Positions 47,990 to 56,805 of a stretch of 64,000 bases of DNA are shown here, one piece after another (the first letter of the stretch is position 1; every line of letters begins with the position of its first letter). The position numbers and the translations under genes were made by a program. Origin of the DNA: Bradyrhizobium sp. cir1 (GTDB lineage Bacteria > Pseudomonadota > Alphaproteobacteria > Rhizobiales > Xanthobacteraceae); assembly GCF_014198245.1 (NCBI RefSeq), contig NZ_JACIHE010000013.1, forward strand, positions 124,001 through 188,000. The letters run 5' to 3'. The notes beneath the pieces were generated by a model. It saw only the letters and a program-made list of their open reading frames with translations, searched no databases and was not told where the DNA came from.

Positions 47990-48457
47990 ATGGCTGCGCC
48001 CCCACGCGCACGCGATCCGCAATCGGTGCTGTTCGCCTGCGCGATGAACAGCGTGCGCTCGCCGATGGCCGAGAGCCTCCTGCAGCACATGTTTCCGCAA
48101 GGCCTCTACGTGAAGTCCGCCGGTGCGAGAAAGGGCGAGCTCGATCCGTTCGCGATCGCCGTGATGGGCGAGCTCGGCCAGGACATCTCCACGCACAAGC
48201 CGCAGACCTTCGAGGAGCTCGAGGACTGGGAGGGGCTGAATTTCGACCTCATCATCACGCTCTCGCCGGAAGCGCACCACAAGGCGCTGGAGCTGACCCG
48301 CACGCTCGCGGCCGATGTCGAATACTGGCCGACCCAGGACCCCACCACCATCGAGGGCAGCCGCGACCAGAAGCTCGCCGCCTATCGCGAGGTCTGCGAC
48401 CAGCTCCTGCTGCGCATCCGCCGGCGGTTCGCCAAGGTTGGCGCGGCGAGCGGGTGA
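47990..48457 (+). CDS. Low molecular weight phosphatase-like protein
   Basis: 155-aa protein of the LMW phosphotyrosine phosphatase/arsenate reductase-like family. The P-loop is VLFACAMNSVRSPMAES: the Cys and the Arg five residues later (C-x5-R) are kept, but the usual second Cys (C-x4-C-R) is missing. This is the normal form for the branch next to UPF0262. The acid loop is DPTTIEGSRDQ. The substrate is unknown. Part of the hisD operon. Confidence 0.85.
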   Translation: MAAPPRARDPQSVLFACAMNSVRSPMAESLLQHMFPQGLYVKSAGARKGELDPFAIAVMGELGQDISTHKPQTFEELEDWEGLNFDLIITLSPEAHHKALELTRTLAADVEYWPTQDPTTIEGSRDQKLAAYREVCDQLLLRIRRRFAKVGAASG

Positions 48458-48476
48458 GGGACGACTGCTGCTTCGC

Positions 48477-48506
48477 TCCCTCTCCCCGCAAGCGGGGAGA
48501 GGCGAA
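48477..48506. repeat. Interspersed repeat, family 2, minimal copy
   Basis: Only the basic hairpin CCTCTCCCCGC-AA-GCGGGGAGAGG remains. It separates the phosphatase-like gene from maf in a 198-bp gap that is otherwise empty; infA, which often occupies this place in relatives, is not present. Confidence 0.75.
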
Positions 48507-48655
48507 GGGCCCGTAACACCCGCGTCACAGAGCGCAGGCACAGCCATGTCGGAGACATCGAATCAGCAAAGTCCGGGTTCCCGGGTTGTGAAATCAGCCC
48601 CCTTCCGATAGGTTCCGCGCGCAATTCACCCCTGCCTCATCCCCCAAATCACCTG

Positions 48656-49285
48656 ATGCTCGGCCGCCCCAAATTCGTACTTGCCTCCGGTTCGCCGCGG
48701 CGCCTGTCGCTGCTCAACCAGGCCGGCATCGAGCCGGACGCACTCCGGCCGGCCGACGTCGACGAGACGCCGCGGCGGGGTGAGCTGCCGCGCGCCTGCG
48801 CCAATCGGCTCGCGCGGGCCAAGGCCGATGCGGCACTCAAATCGGTGCAGCTCGACGACGAGCTGCGCGGTGCCTTCATCCTCTCCGCCGACACCGTGGT
48901 GGCGGTCGGCCGCCGCATCCTGCCCAAGGCCAATCTCGTGGATGAAGCTGCGCAGTGCCTGCGGCTGCTGTCGGGCCGCAACCACCGCGTCTACACCGCG
49001 ATCTGCCTCGTGACCCCGCGCGAGGCCTTCCGCCAGCGCCTGGTCGAGACCCGCGTCCGCTTCAAGCGCCTGTCGGAGGACGACATCCAGGCCTATATCG
49101 GCTCCGGCGAATGGCGCGGCAAAGCCGGCGGCTACGCCGTGCAGGGCATCGCCGGCTCGTTCGTGGTGAAGATGGTCGGCTCCTACAGCAACGTCGTCGG
49201 CCTGCCGCTCTACGAGACCACGACGCTGCTCGGCGGCGAGGGGTTTCCGATCCGCTTCGGCTGGCTCAACTCCACCGCGGTGTGA
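48656..49285 (+). CDS. maf: Maf-family nucleotide pyrophosphatase
   Basis: 209-aa house-cleaning nucleoside triphosphate pyrophosphatase. The SGSPRR substrate motif is at residues 11-16, DETPRRGE in the place of the usual E-x-x-x loop, ADTVVAVGRR near residue 81, and GGYAVQGIAGSFVVKMVGSYSNVVGLP at the C-terminus. The GEWRGKAGGYAVQG form matches the YhdE (dTTP/UTP) group better than YceF. Start 48656 is an ATG. It is followed by yacG, as in many alphaproteobacteria. Confidence 0.92.
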   Translation: MLGRPKFVLASGSPRRLSLLNQAGIEPDALRPADVDETPRRGELPRACANRLARAKADAALKSVQLDDELRGAFILSADTVVAVGRRILPKANLVDEAAQCLRLLSGRNHRVYTAICLVTPREAFRQRLVETRVRFKRLSEDDIQAYIGSGEWRGKAGGYAVQGIAGSFVVKMVGSYSNVVGLPLYETTTLLGGEGFPIRFGWLNSTAV

Positions 49286-49439
49286 GCGCCAGGCCGCGCC
49301 GACAAAAACCTCGAAAACAACCCCATGCACAGTAGAATGGCCCGGCCGGGTTCGGGTGGCGGCGCATGTGCCGCCACTCCGGGAACCCCTTCGCCGACAG
49401 GCGCTTGAACTCCCTCACCCCGTGTAAGCTGCGCGCATC

Positions 49440-49622
49440 ATGGACGACCAGGTCAAAAAGCCCGCCGGGCCGCTCAAAACCTGCCCGATCTGCGGCAAGC
49501 CGCAGGCGCAGGCCACCCGCCCGTTCTGCTCCTCGCGCTGCCGCGACGTCGATCTGAACCGCTGGCTGAAGGGTACTTACGTCATCCCCGGCCGCGACGA
49601 CGATGTGGATGACGTTGAATAA
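49440..49622 (+). CDS. yacG: DNA gyrase inhibitor YacG
   Basis: 60-aa zinc protein that in E. coli binds GyrB and blocks gyrase. The zinc ligands are C-x2-C (CPICGK, about residues 16-19) and C-x3-C (FCSSRCRD, about 30-34), followed by DLNRWLKGTYVIPG and a C-terminal Asp/Glu tail, which is the usual end. Length is normal. The gap to maf holds a hairpin, GTGGCGGC / GCCGCCAC (49356-49377). Confidence 0.92.
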   Translation: MDDQVKKPAGPLKTCPICGKPQAQATRPFCSSRCRDVDLNRWLKGTYVIPGRDDDVDDVE

Positions 49623-49729
49623 TGAAGTAATATCAATTGCTTAATTGAGCGGCCGTGCCGCCGCCTCGGTGAGGCCCCACCTTGTGCACAGCCGGGCCGC
49701 GCCCCGCGAAGCCAAGGGCGAAGCGTGGG

Positions 49730-49758
49730 TGGACAGGCAGCTCTCGGCCCACTATAAA
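49730..49758 (+). promoter_or_regulatory. Promoter of tRNA-Phe
   Basis: TGGACA (49730-49735), exact 17-bp spacer, TATAAA (49753-49758). Transcription would start near 49765, some 33 bp before the tRNA. It is among the best sigma-70 matches in the window. Confidence 0.6.
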
Positions 49759-49797
49759 CCGCCCGCTCGATGGGCTTTGGCCCCTCTCTTGGAGCAC

Positions 49798-49873
49798 GCC
49801 CAGGTAGCTCAGTTGGTAGAGCATGCGACTGAAAATCGCAGTGTCGGTGGTTCGATTCCGCCCCTGGGCACCA
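49798..49873 (+). tRNA. tRNA-Phe (anticodon GAA)
   Basis: 76-nt cloverleaf: acceptor GCCCAGG / CCTGGGC, D-arm GCTCAGTTGGTAGAGC, anticodon arm GCGACTGAAAATCGC with anticodon GAA, T-arm with GGTTCGATTCC, and encoded ACCA 3' end. All stems pair. It is not linked to an integrase or attachment duplication in the window. Confidence 0.97.
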
Positions 49874-49970
49874 AGGCCCGCCCTTCAGCAGCGGTTGCCC
49901 GAATTCCACTTTCCGACGTCGCTCCTGCATCTCTAAGAAAACCGGGGCGCCGCTTGCGGTGGCTGTTCGT

Positions 49971-50468
49971 TCAGCCAGCCGACGAATGGATGATGACACC
50001 GTGCTGCTCGGCAATTGCAGCGATGGTCTGGATCGGTGGCACCTGTCCGCCCCGTTTTCCGAGCTCGTCGAAGGTGGCGAACATGCGATCGAGGCCCGCG
50101 CCTGGCATCGCGAACACCAGGAGGCGCGCCGTATCAGTGCCGACGTTGCGGTAGCCGTGGCGCCGATGGCGCGGTGCAAAGAGAAATGCGCCAGGACCGA
50201 GACGCAACGGATCGGCAGCACCTTCGACCTCCACGAGCACTTCGCCACTCAGCACATAGAAGGCTTCGTCCTCGCGGGTATGCGTGTGTGCCGGCGCGCC
50301 GCAGCCTGGCGGCACGATCGATTCCCACACCGAGAATTGCTGGCCGGTCTCACTCGCCATCGCCTTGTAGCTGTGCGTCACACCCAGCACGTCGAGCATA
50401 GGTCCGGTGTCCGGCGTCCGAAAGAGCGGGCTCAATTGCGAAACATCGCGGCGTGCCTCGTTGCTCAT
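49971..50468 (-). CDS. Cupin-domain protein
   Basis: 165-aa single cupin. Motif 1 with metal-binding His and Glu: PPGCGAPAHTHTREDEAFYVLSGEV near residue 70. Motif 2 near residue 110: LGPGAFLFAPRHRRHGYRNVG. Cupins of this simple form bind Mn, Fe or Zn and may be isomerases or dioxygenases; I cannot say which. The start at 50468 has CGGAGGCT upstream; the frame is open further upstream without homology. It is divergent from the adenylate cyclase. Confidence 0.85.
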   Translation of the reverse strand: MSNEARRDVSQLSPLFRTPDTGPMLDVLGVTHSYKAMASETGQQFSVWESIVPPGCGAPAHTHTREDEAFYVLSGEVLVEVEGAADPLRLGPGAFLFAPRHRRHGYRNVGTDTARLLVFAMPGAGLDRMFATFDELGKRGGQVPPIQTIAAIAEQHGVIIHSSAG

Positions 50469-50712
50469 GGGGAGCCTCCGCGATCGGGTTGCGATGACGT
50501 CGTTGAGCAGGAATGAACCCGCCTCATGCCCGCAAGGTTCCTCGCATAAAGGATGTGATGCGCGTGCCGAGGTTGCGCGATGTGGAACCAGCCTTGCCGA
50601 TTGATGGAACACCACTTGCCGCAATTGCAGCGCTTCCCAGATGAATGGGGTGGTCGCCGCTCGGCTCGGAGAGCGGGGGCCCGTCTTAGGTTCTCCGCCG
50701 GGGAGACCGGCC

Positions 50713-51999
50713 ATGTCCTTGCCGACACCTGCAAACGAAACGGAACGGTTGGCTGCCCTGCGCGCGCTCGACATCATCGATAGCGCGCCGGAAGCCGCTT
50801 ACGATGAAATCACCGAGCTTGCGGCGCAGATCTGTGGTTGTCCGGTCTCTTATATCAGCTTCATCGATGACGACCGACGGTGGCTCAAGGCAAGATATGG
50901 TTTGCCAGCTGAAGCGACTGACGCACCGCGTGAGAGTGCCATCTGCACGACAACGATTTGCGGTACGGAACTGCTCGTCGTTCCCGACTTGAAGCGGGAT
51001 TCCCGCTTTGAGAATAGCCGGATGGTCACGCGGGAGCCGTCCTGCCGCTTCTATTGCGGGATGCCGCTCATTACCGATGAAGGCTATGCGCTTGGAACGC
51101 TGTGCGTGATGGATTTCGAGCCGCGGCAACTCTCTTTCGAGCAGACTGAATCGCTGCGACGGCTGTCGCACCAGGTGCTGGCGCAACTGGAGCTCCGTCG
51201 GAAACTGATCGAGCACGGCCGGACCATCAGGGAGCTGGATCAGGCGCGCCTCGAGGCAACTGCCGAAAGAGCGCGTGCCGAAGAGCTGCTCCGCAACGTC
51301 CTGCCGGCGCCGATCGCCGACGAGCTGGAGCGCAGCGGCAAGGTTCAGCCGAGATACACACGGTCGGCAACCATTCTGTTCGCGGATATTCAAGGCTTTA
51401 CGCTGCTGGCTGAACGGACCGAGCCGGCCAGGCTCATCAATCTTCTGGACGCGTATTTCTCAGCCCTTGACGAGATCGGCGCCCGATACGGTCTGGAGAA
51501 GGTCAAGACCATTGGCGATGCCTACATGGCGGTTGCCGGCGTGCTTTCGCCCGAGCGACGACATTCGATCGATGTTTGCCTCGCGGCGCTGGAGATGCGG
51601 ATCCGGCTTGATCAGTTGAAGGCGCGAAGCGAAGCGATCGGAGAATGTGCCCTCCAATTGCGCATCGGCATCCATACTGGACCGGTCATTTCCGGGGTCG
51701 TCGGTCACCGCAGGATGACCTTCGATATCTGGGGCGATGCGGTCAACACCGCCTGGTTCATGGAAGCGTATGGGGTCGTCGGGCGGATCAACGTCTCGGA
51801 AACCGTAGCCGGACATGTCCACGGGCTGTTCGAACTGGAGCCGCGCGGCCCTATCGAAGCCAAGCACGAACGCTCGCATGAAATGTTCTTTCTCAACGGC
51901 TTGAAGAAGGAATATTCGCGCCATGGCGACGGCCATCTGCCGAATGACCATTTTCTTGCGGAGTATGACCGTATCGGTGGTTCGCGGTTGGCCCCATAG
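50713..51999 (+). CDS. GAF-domain class III adenylate/guanylate cyclase
   Basis: 428-aa soluble signalling enzyme. The GAF domain is at about residues 20-165 (QICGCPVSYISFIDDDRRWLKARYGL, ESAICTTTICGTELLVVPDL, FYCGMPLITDEGYALGTLCVMDF), a coiled coil at about 170-210, and the catalytic domain from about 215. Metal-binding Asp residues are in TILFADIQGFT and KTIGDAYMAVAG, with the purine-specificity positions Lys and Asp (VKTIGDAY, WGDAVNTAW), which favours ATP. A second-messenger role is supported by three nearby cyclic-nucleotide-binding genes (36955, 39225, and none in between), but no direct link is shown. Confidence 0.9.
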   Translation: MSLPTPANETERLAALRALDIIDSAPEAAYDEITELAAQICGCPVSYISFIDDDRRWLKARYGLPAEATDAPRESAICTTTICGTELLVVPDLKRDSRFENSRMVTREPSCRFYCGMPLITDEGYALGTLCVMDFEPRQLSFEQTESLRRLSHQVLAQLELRRKLIEHGRTIRELDQARLEATAERARAEELLRNVLPAPIADELERSGKVQPRYTRSATILFADIQGFTLLAERTEPARLINLLDAYFSALDEIGARYGLEKVKTIGDAYMAVAGVLSPERRHSIDVCLAALEMRIRLDQLKARSEAIGECALQLRIGIHTGPVISGVVGHRRMTFDIWGDAVNTAWFMEAYGVVGRINVSETVAGHVHGLFELEPRGPIEAKHERSHEMFFLNGLKKEYSRHGDGHLPNDHFLAEYDRIGGSRLAP

Positions 52000-52128
52000 C
52001 CGGACCATCGCGCCGTGCGCAGCTGATTCCCGAACCAGATCCCGCCCGCCCATTCCTGGCACTCCGCTTGCTCAGCTGAGTCCAATCCAGGCCCCAGCAG
52101 AGGTGGCCGTTTCAGATTGAGGCAAGTC

Positions 52129-52374
52129 ATGCAGGAAGTGTCCCGTTCTGGTGCTGGTGAACTCCAGCTCGATGCGTTGATCGCCGATTTGTGGTGGCGT
52201 GTTCGGCTGCTGAACACCGACATTCTCGAGGAAGAAGCGAAAACCGGGGTGTTCGACGTGAAACAGCCGACCTATCCGCTGCTCGCGGCCAATCTTCGCG
52301 CGCGACGCGACAATCTGGTGTCGACGATCGGCGTGCTCGAGCAGCGTGCGAAATCAATGTCGGAAGCGGCTTGA
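52129..52374 (+). CDS. Small hypothetical protein (81 aa)
   Basis: 81-aa mostly helical acidic protein: LQLDALIADLWWRVRLLNTDILEEEAKTGVFD (two adjacent Trp) then LLAANLRARRDNLVSTIGVLEQR. No domain recognised. The ATG at 52129 is preferred over a TTG at 52117. It is 130 bp after the cyclase gene; cotranscription is possible. The two-helix form could be a small regulator or adaptor. Confidence 0.62.
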   Translation: MQEVSRSGAGELQLDALIADLWWRVRLLNTDILEEEAKTGVFDVKQPTYPLLAANLRARRDNLVSTIGVLEQRAKSMSEAA

Positions 52375-52533
52375 GCGCGGTCTTCGGTTGAGGGCTGCGA
52401 TCAGCGGCCCTCATTCCCGCGACCGCCTGCGCGATGCACGCACATTCCCTGTGCGGGGCCGCCGGCATCATCGGATTGTCATCGCCCGGTCAATGAATGC
52501 TGCTCCTTTCGCCGCGCTTCGCGGAGAGTGGAC

Positions 52534-53853
52534 ATGCATCTGATCAAGACAATTTCTTCCGACCGCCGGTCGATCCTGAAGGGCCTCGCGGCCGCAGCCG
52601 TCGCGCCGCTGGCGGCGCCGGCGCTTGCCGCCGAGGGCCTGCCGGCGCAGCCGACCGGACCTGCGGCCGCAATCGCCACCGACAAGGCCTATTGGACGCC
52701 CGTGAAGGGGCTCTATGCGGTGACGCCTGACGTCGTCAATCTGGAGAACGGCTTCTGGGGCATCATGGCCGAGCCGGTGAGGCGCGAGTTCATCCGCCTC
52801 TCCGACATGGTCAACTATCAGAACACCTATTACGCGCGGCAGCGCGCGGGCGCGGATTTCGAGGCCGTGCGGGCCAAGGTGGCGGCGGCGGTGGGTGCAG
52901 CGCCGGAGGAAATCGCGCTCACCCGCGGCGCGACCGAAGCGCTGCAGCTGCTCATCGGCGGCTACAACAGGCTGAAGCCCGGCGACGGCGTGCTCTACGC
53001 CGACCTCGACTACGATTCGATGCAATATGCCATGAACGCGCTGAAGGCGCGCCGCGGTGTCGACGTGGTCAAGTTCGACGTGCCGGAGCCGGCCACCCGA
53101 CAGGGCGTGCTCGACGCCTATGCCCGCGCGCTCGAGGCGAATCCGAAGACCAGGCTTCTCCTCCTCACCCATGTCAGTCATCGCACCGGCCTCATCATGC
53201 CGGTCGCCGAGATCGCGCGCATGGCCAGGGCGAAGGGCATCGACATCATCCTCGACGCCGCTCATTCCTGGGGGCAGATGGACTTCAGGGTAAGCGAGCT
53301 CGAGGTCGATTTCGTCGGCTTCAACCTGCACAAATGGATCGGGGCGCCGGTCGGCGTGGGCTTCCTCTACATCAGGAAGGACCGCCTCGCCGACATCGAT
53401 CGCGACCTCGGTGACGAGGATTTCCCGGAAACCGACATCCGCTCGCGGGTGCACACCGGCACGGTCAATTTCGCGACGGTGCTGACGGTGCCCACGGCCG
53501 TTGAACTGCATCAGCAGATCGGCGCTGCGGCGAAACAGGCGCGCCTGCGCTATCTGCGCGACTACTGGGTCAGTCGCAGCAGGGGCTTTAGGGACCTCGA
53601 GATCCTGACGCCGGATGAGGCGGGCCTCTATGGTGCGATCACCTCCTTCCGCCTCGCCGGCAAGACGAGCAAGGCCGACAACGACGCCATCGTGGCGAAG
53701 CTCAGGGACACCTACAAGGTCCTGACGGTTCGCCGGGCGGGCGTCGCCAAGGGCCAGTGCATCCGCGTGACGCCGGCGCTCTACACCGATGAGGCCGATC
53801 TCGACCGCCTCGTCGAGGCGCTTGCGGCCGTCACGGGGACGAAGGCGGGCTGA
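52534..53853 (+). CDS. Class V aminotransferase-fold PLP enzyme with Tat signal
   Basis: 439-aa PLP protein related to isopenicillin N epimerase and cysteine desulfurases. A twin-arginine signal (SSDRRSILKGLAAAAVAPLA) covers residues 8-27, unusual for this cytoplasmic fold, with an Ala-x-Ala cleavage site near 32. PLP lysine is Lys267 in FNLHKWIGAPVG. Other motifs are TRGATEALQLLIGG, LLTHVSHRTGLIMPV and ILDAAHSWGQMDF. The Cys loop of cysteine desulfurases is absent, so it is not NifS-like. Start 52534 has GGAGAG upstream. Export would place it folded with PLP in the periplasm; the reaction is unknown. Confidence 0.88.
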   Translation: MHLIKTISSDRRSILKGLAAAAVAPLAAPALAAEGLPAQPTGPAAAIATDKAYWTPVKGLYAVTPDVVNLENGFWGIMAEPVRREFIRLSDMVNYQNTYYARQRAGADFEAVRAKVAAAVGAAPEEIALTRGATEALQLLIGGYNRLKPGDGVLYADLDYDSMQYAMNALKARRGVDVVKFDVPEPATRQGVLDAYARALEANPKTRLLLLTHVSHRTGLIMPVAEIARMARAKGIDIILDAAHSWGQMDFRVSELEVDFVGFNLHKWIGAPVGVGFLYIRKDRLADIDRDLGDEDFPETDIRSRVHTGTVNFATVLTVPTAVELHQQIGAAAKQARLRYLRDYWVSRSRGFRDLEILTPDEAGLYGAITSFRLAGKTSKADNDAIVAKLRDTYKVLTVRRAGVAKGQCIRVTPALYTDEADLDRLVEALAAVTGTKAG

Positions 53854-54061
53854 ACCCGAAGGGGGATTCAGCCAGTCGCAGTCGCGGTCGGTTTGCGTCA
53901 GCGCGTGATTGACGACACATATCATTCTCGCTGGAGCCGCGACGTGCCCCGGCAAGCATCTGCGCGTGGCGCCTATGTCCATTCGCGATTGTGAGGCTCG
54001 AGCCCGAGCCAGGGTCCCGCTGCCGTGCTATTGCTGCCTCCGCAATGACGCGAGGCCAGCC

Positions 54062-54733
54062 ATGCTCCCGATTCCCGCCGACATCTTCACCGAGCCCGAG
54101 GACGTCTCGCCCGACGCCCTCGCCAATCTCGGCCCGCTTCGCCGTCTTGCCGGCACGTGGCAGGCGGACAAGGGGATCGACATCAATCCGAAGGCGGAGG
54201 GGCCGGAGCGGCGGACCTTCATCGAGCGCATCAGGATGGACCCGATCGATCCGCAGGCCAACGGGCCGCAGCTGTTCTATGGCTTGCGCTATCACATCCA
54301 CATCAACACGCCGGAAGAGGACATCACCTTCCACGACCAGGTCGGCTACTGGCTGTGGGAGCCCGCGACCGGGCTGATCATGCAGACGCTGGCGATCCCG
54401 CGCGGGCAGGTGCTGCTGGCCTCGGGCAAGGCCGCGCCGGACGACCGCAAGATCTCCGTCACGGCCAGGCGCGGCGATACCGCTTACGGGATCTGCTCGA
54501 CCGACTTCCTGGAACAGGCCTTCCGCACTGATTCCTACCGTTGCGACATCGCCTTCAACGACGACGGAAGCTGGACCTATCTGATCCAGACCGAGTTGTT
54601 CGTCCGCGGCGCGCCGTTCAATCATCACGACACCAACACGCTCAAGCTGGTCGCGCCACCCAAGCTCAATCCGCTCGCGGTGATCGTCAACGATCGCGCC
54701 AAAGCCGACGGCGGTGGCGGAACGGCGGCTTGA
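54062..54733 (+). CDS. FABP/nitrobindin-like heme-binding beta-barrel protein
   Basis: 223-aa protein of the THAP4/nitrobindin-like beta-barrel group. The signature near the start is LGPLRRLAGTWQADKGIDIN (G-x-W-x3-G), then TFIERIRMDPID and TFHDQVGYWLWEPATGLIMQTLAIPRGQVLLASG. A C-terminal HHDTNTLKLVAPP contains the His expected as heme ligand region. It probably binds heme or a fatty acid in the cytoplasm. The ATG at 54062 has GAGG upstream; the frame extends further but without homology. Confidence 0.78.
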   Translation: MLPIPADIFTEPEDVSPDALANLGPLRRLAGTWQADKGIDINPKAEGPERRTFIERIRMDPIDPQANGPQLFYGLRYHIHINTPEEDITFHDQVGYWLWEPATGLIMQTLAIPRGQVLLASGKAAPDDRKISVTARRGDTAYGICSTDFLEQAFRTDSYRCDIAFNDDGSWTYLIQTELFVRGAPFNHHDTNTLKLVAPPKLNPLAVIVNDRAKADGGGGTAA

Positions 54734-54752
54734 GCGTCATCAGGAGATTTGC

Positions 54753-55475
54753 ATGAAGCCGTACGTCATTTGCCTGATGCATTCGAGCCTCGACGGCCGC
54801 ACGCATCCCAGCCGCTGGCGCCCGAAGGGCGCGGGCATGGACTGGTTCGAGAAGATCCATGAGGAGCTCGGCGGCGATGCCTGGGTGATCGGCAGGGTTA
54901 CCGGCTCGGAGTTCGCCAAGGGCAAGCCCTATCCCGCGAGGCGGGGCGAGACGTTTCCGCGCCAGAACTGGTTCGCGCGGCGCGACGCGAAAACCTACGG
55001 CGTCGTGCTCGACGCGCAGGGCAAGATCGGTTGGGGCCGTTCCGACATCGGCGGCGATCCGATCGTGGTGGTGCTGACCGAGAGCGTGCCGGATTCGCAT
55101 CTCGCGGGGCTGCGTGGCGAGGGTGTATCCTACATCTTCGCCGGCAAGTCCGAGATCGACTCCGAGATCGACCTGGCGCTGGCGCTCGACATCCTCAATC
55201 ACGAGCTGGGGGTGAAGCGGCTGCTGGTGGAGGGCGGCGGCGTCGCCAACGGCGCCTTCCTGCGCGCCGGCCTGATCGACGAATTCAACCTGATCCTCAG
55301 TCCCGCGATCGATGGCGCCAGCGGCGCGCCGTTCGTGTTCGATTCGATCGCAGCGGACAGCGACAAGCGCGCGCCTCTGGCCGCGATGACGCTGGAGAGC
55401 GTGCGTGAGCTCGGCGGCGGCGTCCTGCTGCTGCGCTATCTGATCAAGAACGATCCGCAAGGCGTGGCCGGGTAA
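54753..55475 (+). CDS. RibD C-terminal/dihydrofolate reductase-like reductase
   Basis: 240-aa NADPH-binding reductase of the RibD-C/DHFR-like family. Landmarks: YVICLMHSSLDGRTHPSRW near residue 5, GGDAWVIGRVTGSEF near 45, VVLDAQGKIGWGRS and the C-terminal ELGVKRLLVEGGGVANGAFLRAGLIDEFNLILSPAIDG, which is typical of bacterial RibD-like reductases. It is not the riboflavin enzyme itself, since no deaminase domain is present. CAGGAG precedes the start. It is 19 bp after the beta-barrel gene. Confidence 0.87.
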   Translation: MKPYVICLMHSSLDGRTHPSRWRPKGAGMDWFEKIHEELGGDAWVIGRVTGSEFAKGKPYPARRGETFPRQNWFARRDAKTYGVVLDAQGKIGWGRSDIGGDPIVVVLTESVPDSHLAGLRGEGVSYIFAGKSEIDSEIDLALALDILNHELGVKRLLVEGGGVANGAFLRAGLIDEFNLILSPAIDGASGAPFVFDSIAADSDKRAPLAAMTLESVRELGGGVLLLRYLIKNDPQGVAG

Positions 55476-55484
55476 AGCGTCGCC

Positions 55485-56756
55485 ATGTCGGACATGTCGG
55501 AGCACATTGTCATCGTCGGCGCGGGGGCGGCCGGCCTGATGGCGGCGCGCGGGCTCGTGCGCGCCGGCAAGAGGGTGACCATCCTCGAAGCACGCGAGCG
55601 CTGCGGCGGTCGCATCCATCCGCTGCCGGCATCGGAGTTCGGTTACCCCGCCGATGGCGGCGCCGAATTCGTCCATGGCGAGGCGCCGGTCACGCGCGCC
55701 CTGCTGCGCGAGGCGGGGCTGTCGCTTCAGGAGATCGAAGGAACGCAATGGAGCTTTGACGGCACAGGACTCTCGCGCGAGGACCGGCACGATCCGCATG
55801 AGGCGGAGCTGCATGCCGTGCTCGCGGAGTTGAAGGACGATCTCACCGTCACCGATTTCCTGCGCCGCCATTTTGCCGGACCCGAATACGACCGGCTGCG
55901 CTATTCCGTCGAGCGCATGGTCGAAGGCTACGATGCGGCCGATCCGGCGCGCGCCTCCATTCTGGCGCTGCGCGAGGAATGGATGGACGGCGGGCACCAC
56001 ACCCAGGCGCGCATCGTCGGCGGTTATGGCGCGCTGATCGAATTTCTGGCGGCCGAGTGCCGCGGGCATGGCGCCGCGATCCGCTTCGGCTGCGTGGTGT
56101 CGGCCATCGAAGAGGCGAGCGGCGCGCTCGTCATCCGTTGCGCCAATGGCGAGGTGCACGGCTGCGATCGCGCCATCGTCACCGTTCCGCTGCCGCTGTT
56201 GCGCGAGATCGCTCTGCCTGCGGCTGCACGGGCGAAGGCCGCTGCCGCCCACGACATCGGCTTCGGCAGCGTGATCAAAATCCTGCTGCGCTTCGCGCGG
56301 CCATGGTGGCGCGAGCGCAAGCCTGACCTCGCCGACATGACCTTCCTGCTGTCGGGCGAGGCTATCCCGGTGTGGTGGACGCGCTATCCGGACCAGCACC
56401 CGGTGCTCACCGGCTGGTTCGGTGGCCCGCGGACGGCGGAGCTGTCGCATCTTGATTCGCAAGGACTGGTCGACGCTGGACTGGACTCGCTCGCCACGAT
56501 CTTCGGCCTGCCCCGCGAGGATGTCGCGCGCGAGCTCGTCGCGGCCGCGGCGACCAACTGGGCACATGACCGCTTCGCCCGCGGCGCCTATTCCTGGGCG
56601 ACGCCGCGCACGCGCGACGCGCAGGCGATCCTCGCGCGCGCCGACGGTGCCGTGCTGTTCTCCGGCGAAGCGCTTTATCGCGGCCGCGACATGGGTACGG
56701 TCGAGGCCGCGCTGGCGAGCGGGCTGGCGACGGCGGAGACGATCTTGCGCGGATGA
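55485..56756 (+). CDS. FAD-dependent amine oxidase/monoamine oxidase-like protein
   Basis: 423-aa flavoprotein. FAD motif IVGAGAAGLMAARGLVRAGKRVTILEARERCGGR at residues 9-42, GGAEFVHGEAPVT near 62, and the C-terminal FSGEALYRGRDMGTVEAALASGLATAETIL, in which the FAD-contact segment is kept. The central region has GYGALIEFLAAECRGHGAAIRFGC, as in flavin monoamine oxidases. The substrate is unknown. It starts 9 bp after the reductase gene, and the beta-barrel, reductase, oxidase genes probably form one operon ending at the terminator at 56757. Confidence 0.88.
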   Translation: MSDMSEHIVIVGAGAAGLMAARGLVRAGKRVTILEARERCGGRIHPLPASEFGYPADGGAEFVHGEAPVTRALLREAGLSLQEIEGTQWSFDGTGLSREDRHDPHEAELHAVLAELKDDLTVTDFLRRHFAGPEYDRLRYSVERMVEGYDAADPARASILALREEWMDGGHHTQARIVGGYGALIEFLAAECRGHGAAIRFGCVVSAIEEASGALVIRCANGEVHGCDRAIVTVPLPLLREIALPAAARAKAAAAHDIGFGSVIKILLRFARPWWRERKPDLADMTFLLSGEAIPVWWTRYPDQHPVLTGWFGGPRTAELSHLDSQGLVDAGLDSLATIFGLPREDVARELVAAAATNWAHDRFARGAYSWATPRTRDAQAILARADGAVLFSGEALYRGRDMGTVEAALASGLATAETILRG

Positions 56757-56784
56757 AAAAAGGCCCGCGCATTCGCGGGCCTTT
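56757..56784. terminator. Bidirectional intrinsic terminator between convergent genes
   Basis: Perfect stem GGCCCGCG (56762-56769) / CGCGGGCC (56774-56781), loop CATT, with AAAAAA (56756-56761) on the left and TTT on the right. It follows the amine oxidase stop directly and also terminates the minus-strand gene ending at 56806, for which the A-run becomes a U-tract. Confidence 0.75.
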
Positions 56785-56805
56785 GGTTCGTCCGCGCCGG
56801 CCAGT

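Noticed and set aside
48458..48655. Expected infA (IF-1) between the phosphatase-like gene and maf
   Set aside because: The gap is only 198 bp, contains a repeat hairpin, and shows no IF-1 sequence in any frame.
49356..49377. Hairpin GTGGCGGC / GCCGCCAC before yacG as terminator of maf
   Set aside because: Stem is good but no U-tract follows and yacG is on the same strand; not enough to call a terminator.
53990..54061. Second Cys-rich leader peptide (Pro-Cys-Tyr-Cys-Cys-Leu) before the beta-barrel gene
   Set aside because: The Cys codons are in the same open frame as the downstream gene with no stop, so this is an in-frame extension and not a leader peptide.
54687..56567. 626-codon minus-strand frame opposite the reductase and amine oxidase genes
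   Set aside because: Composition of a shadow frame (Arg/Ala/Gln-rich), spans two well-supported plus-strand genes.
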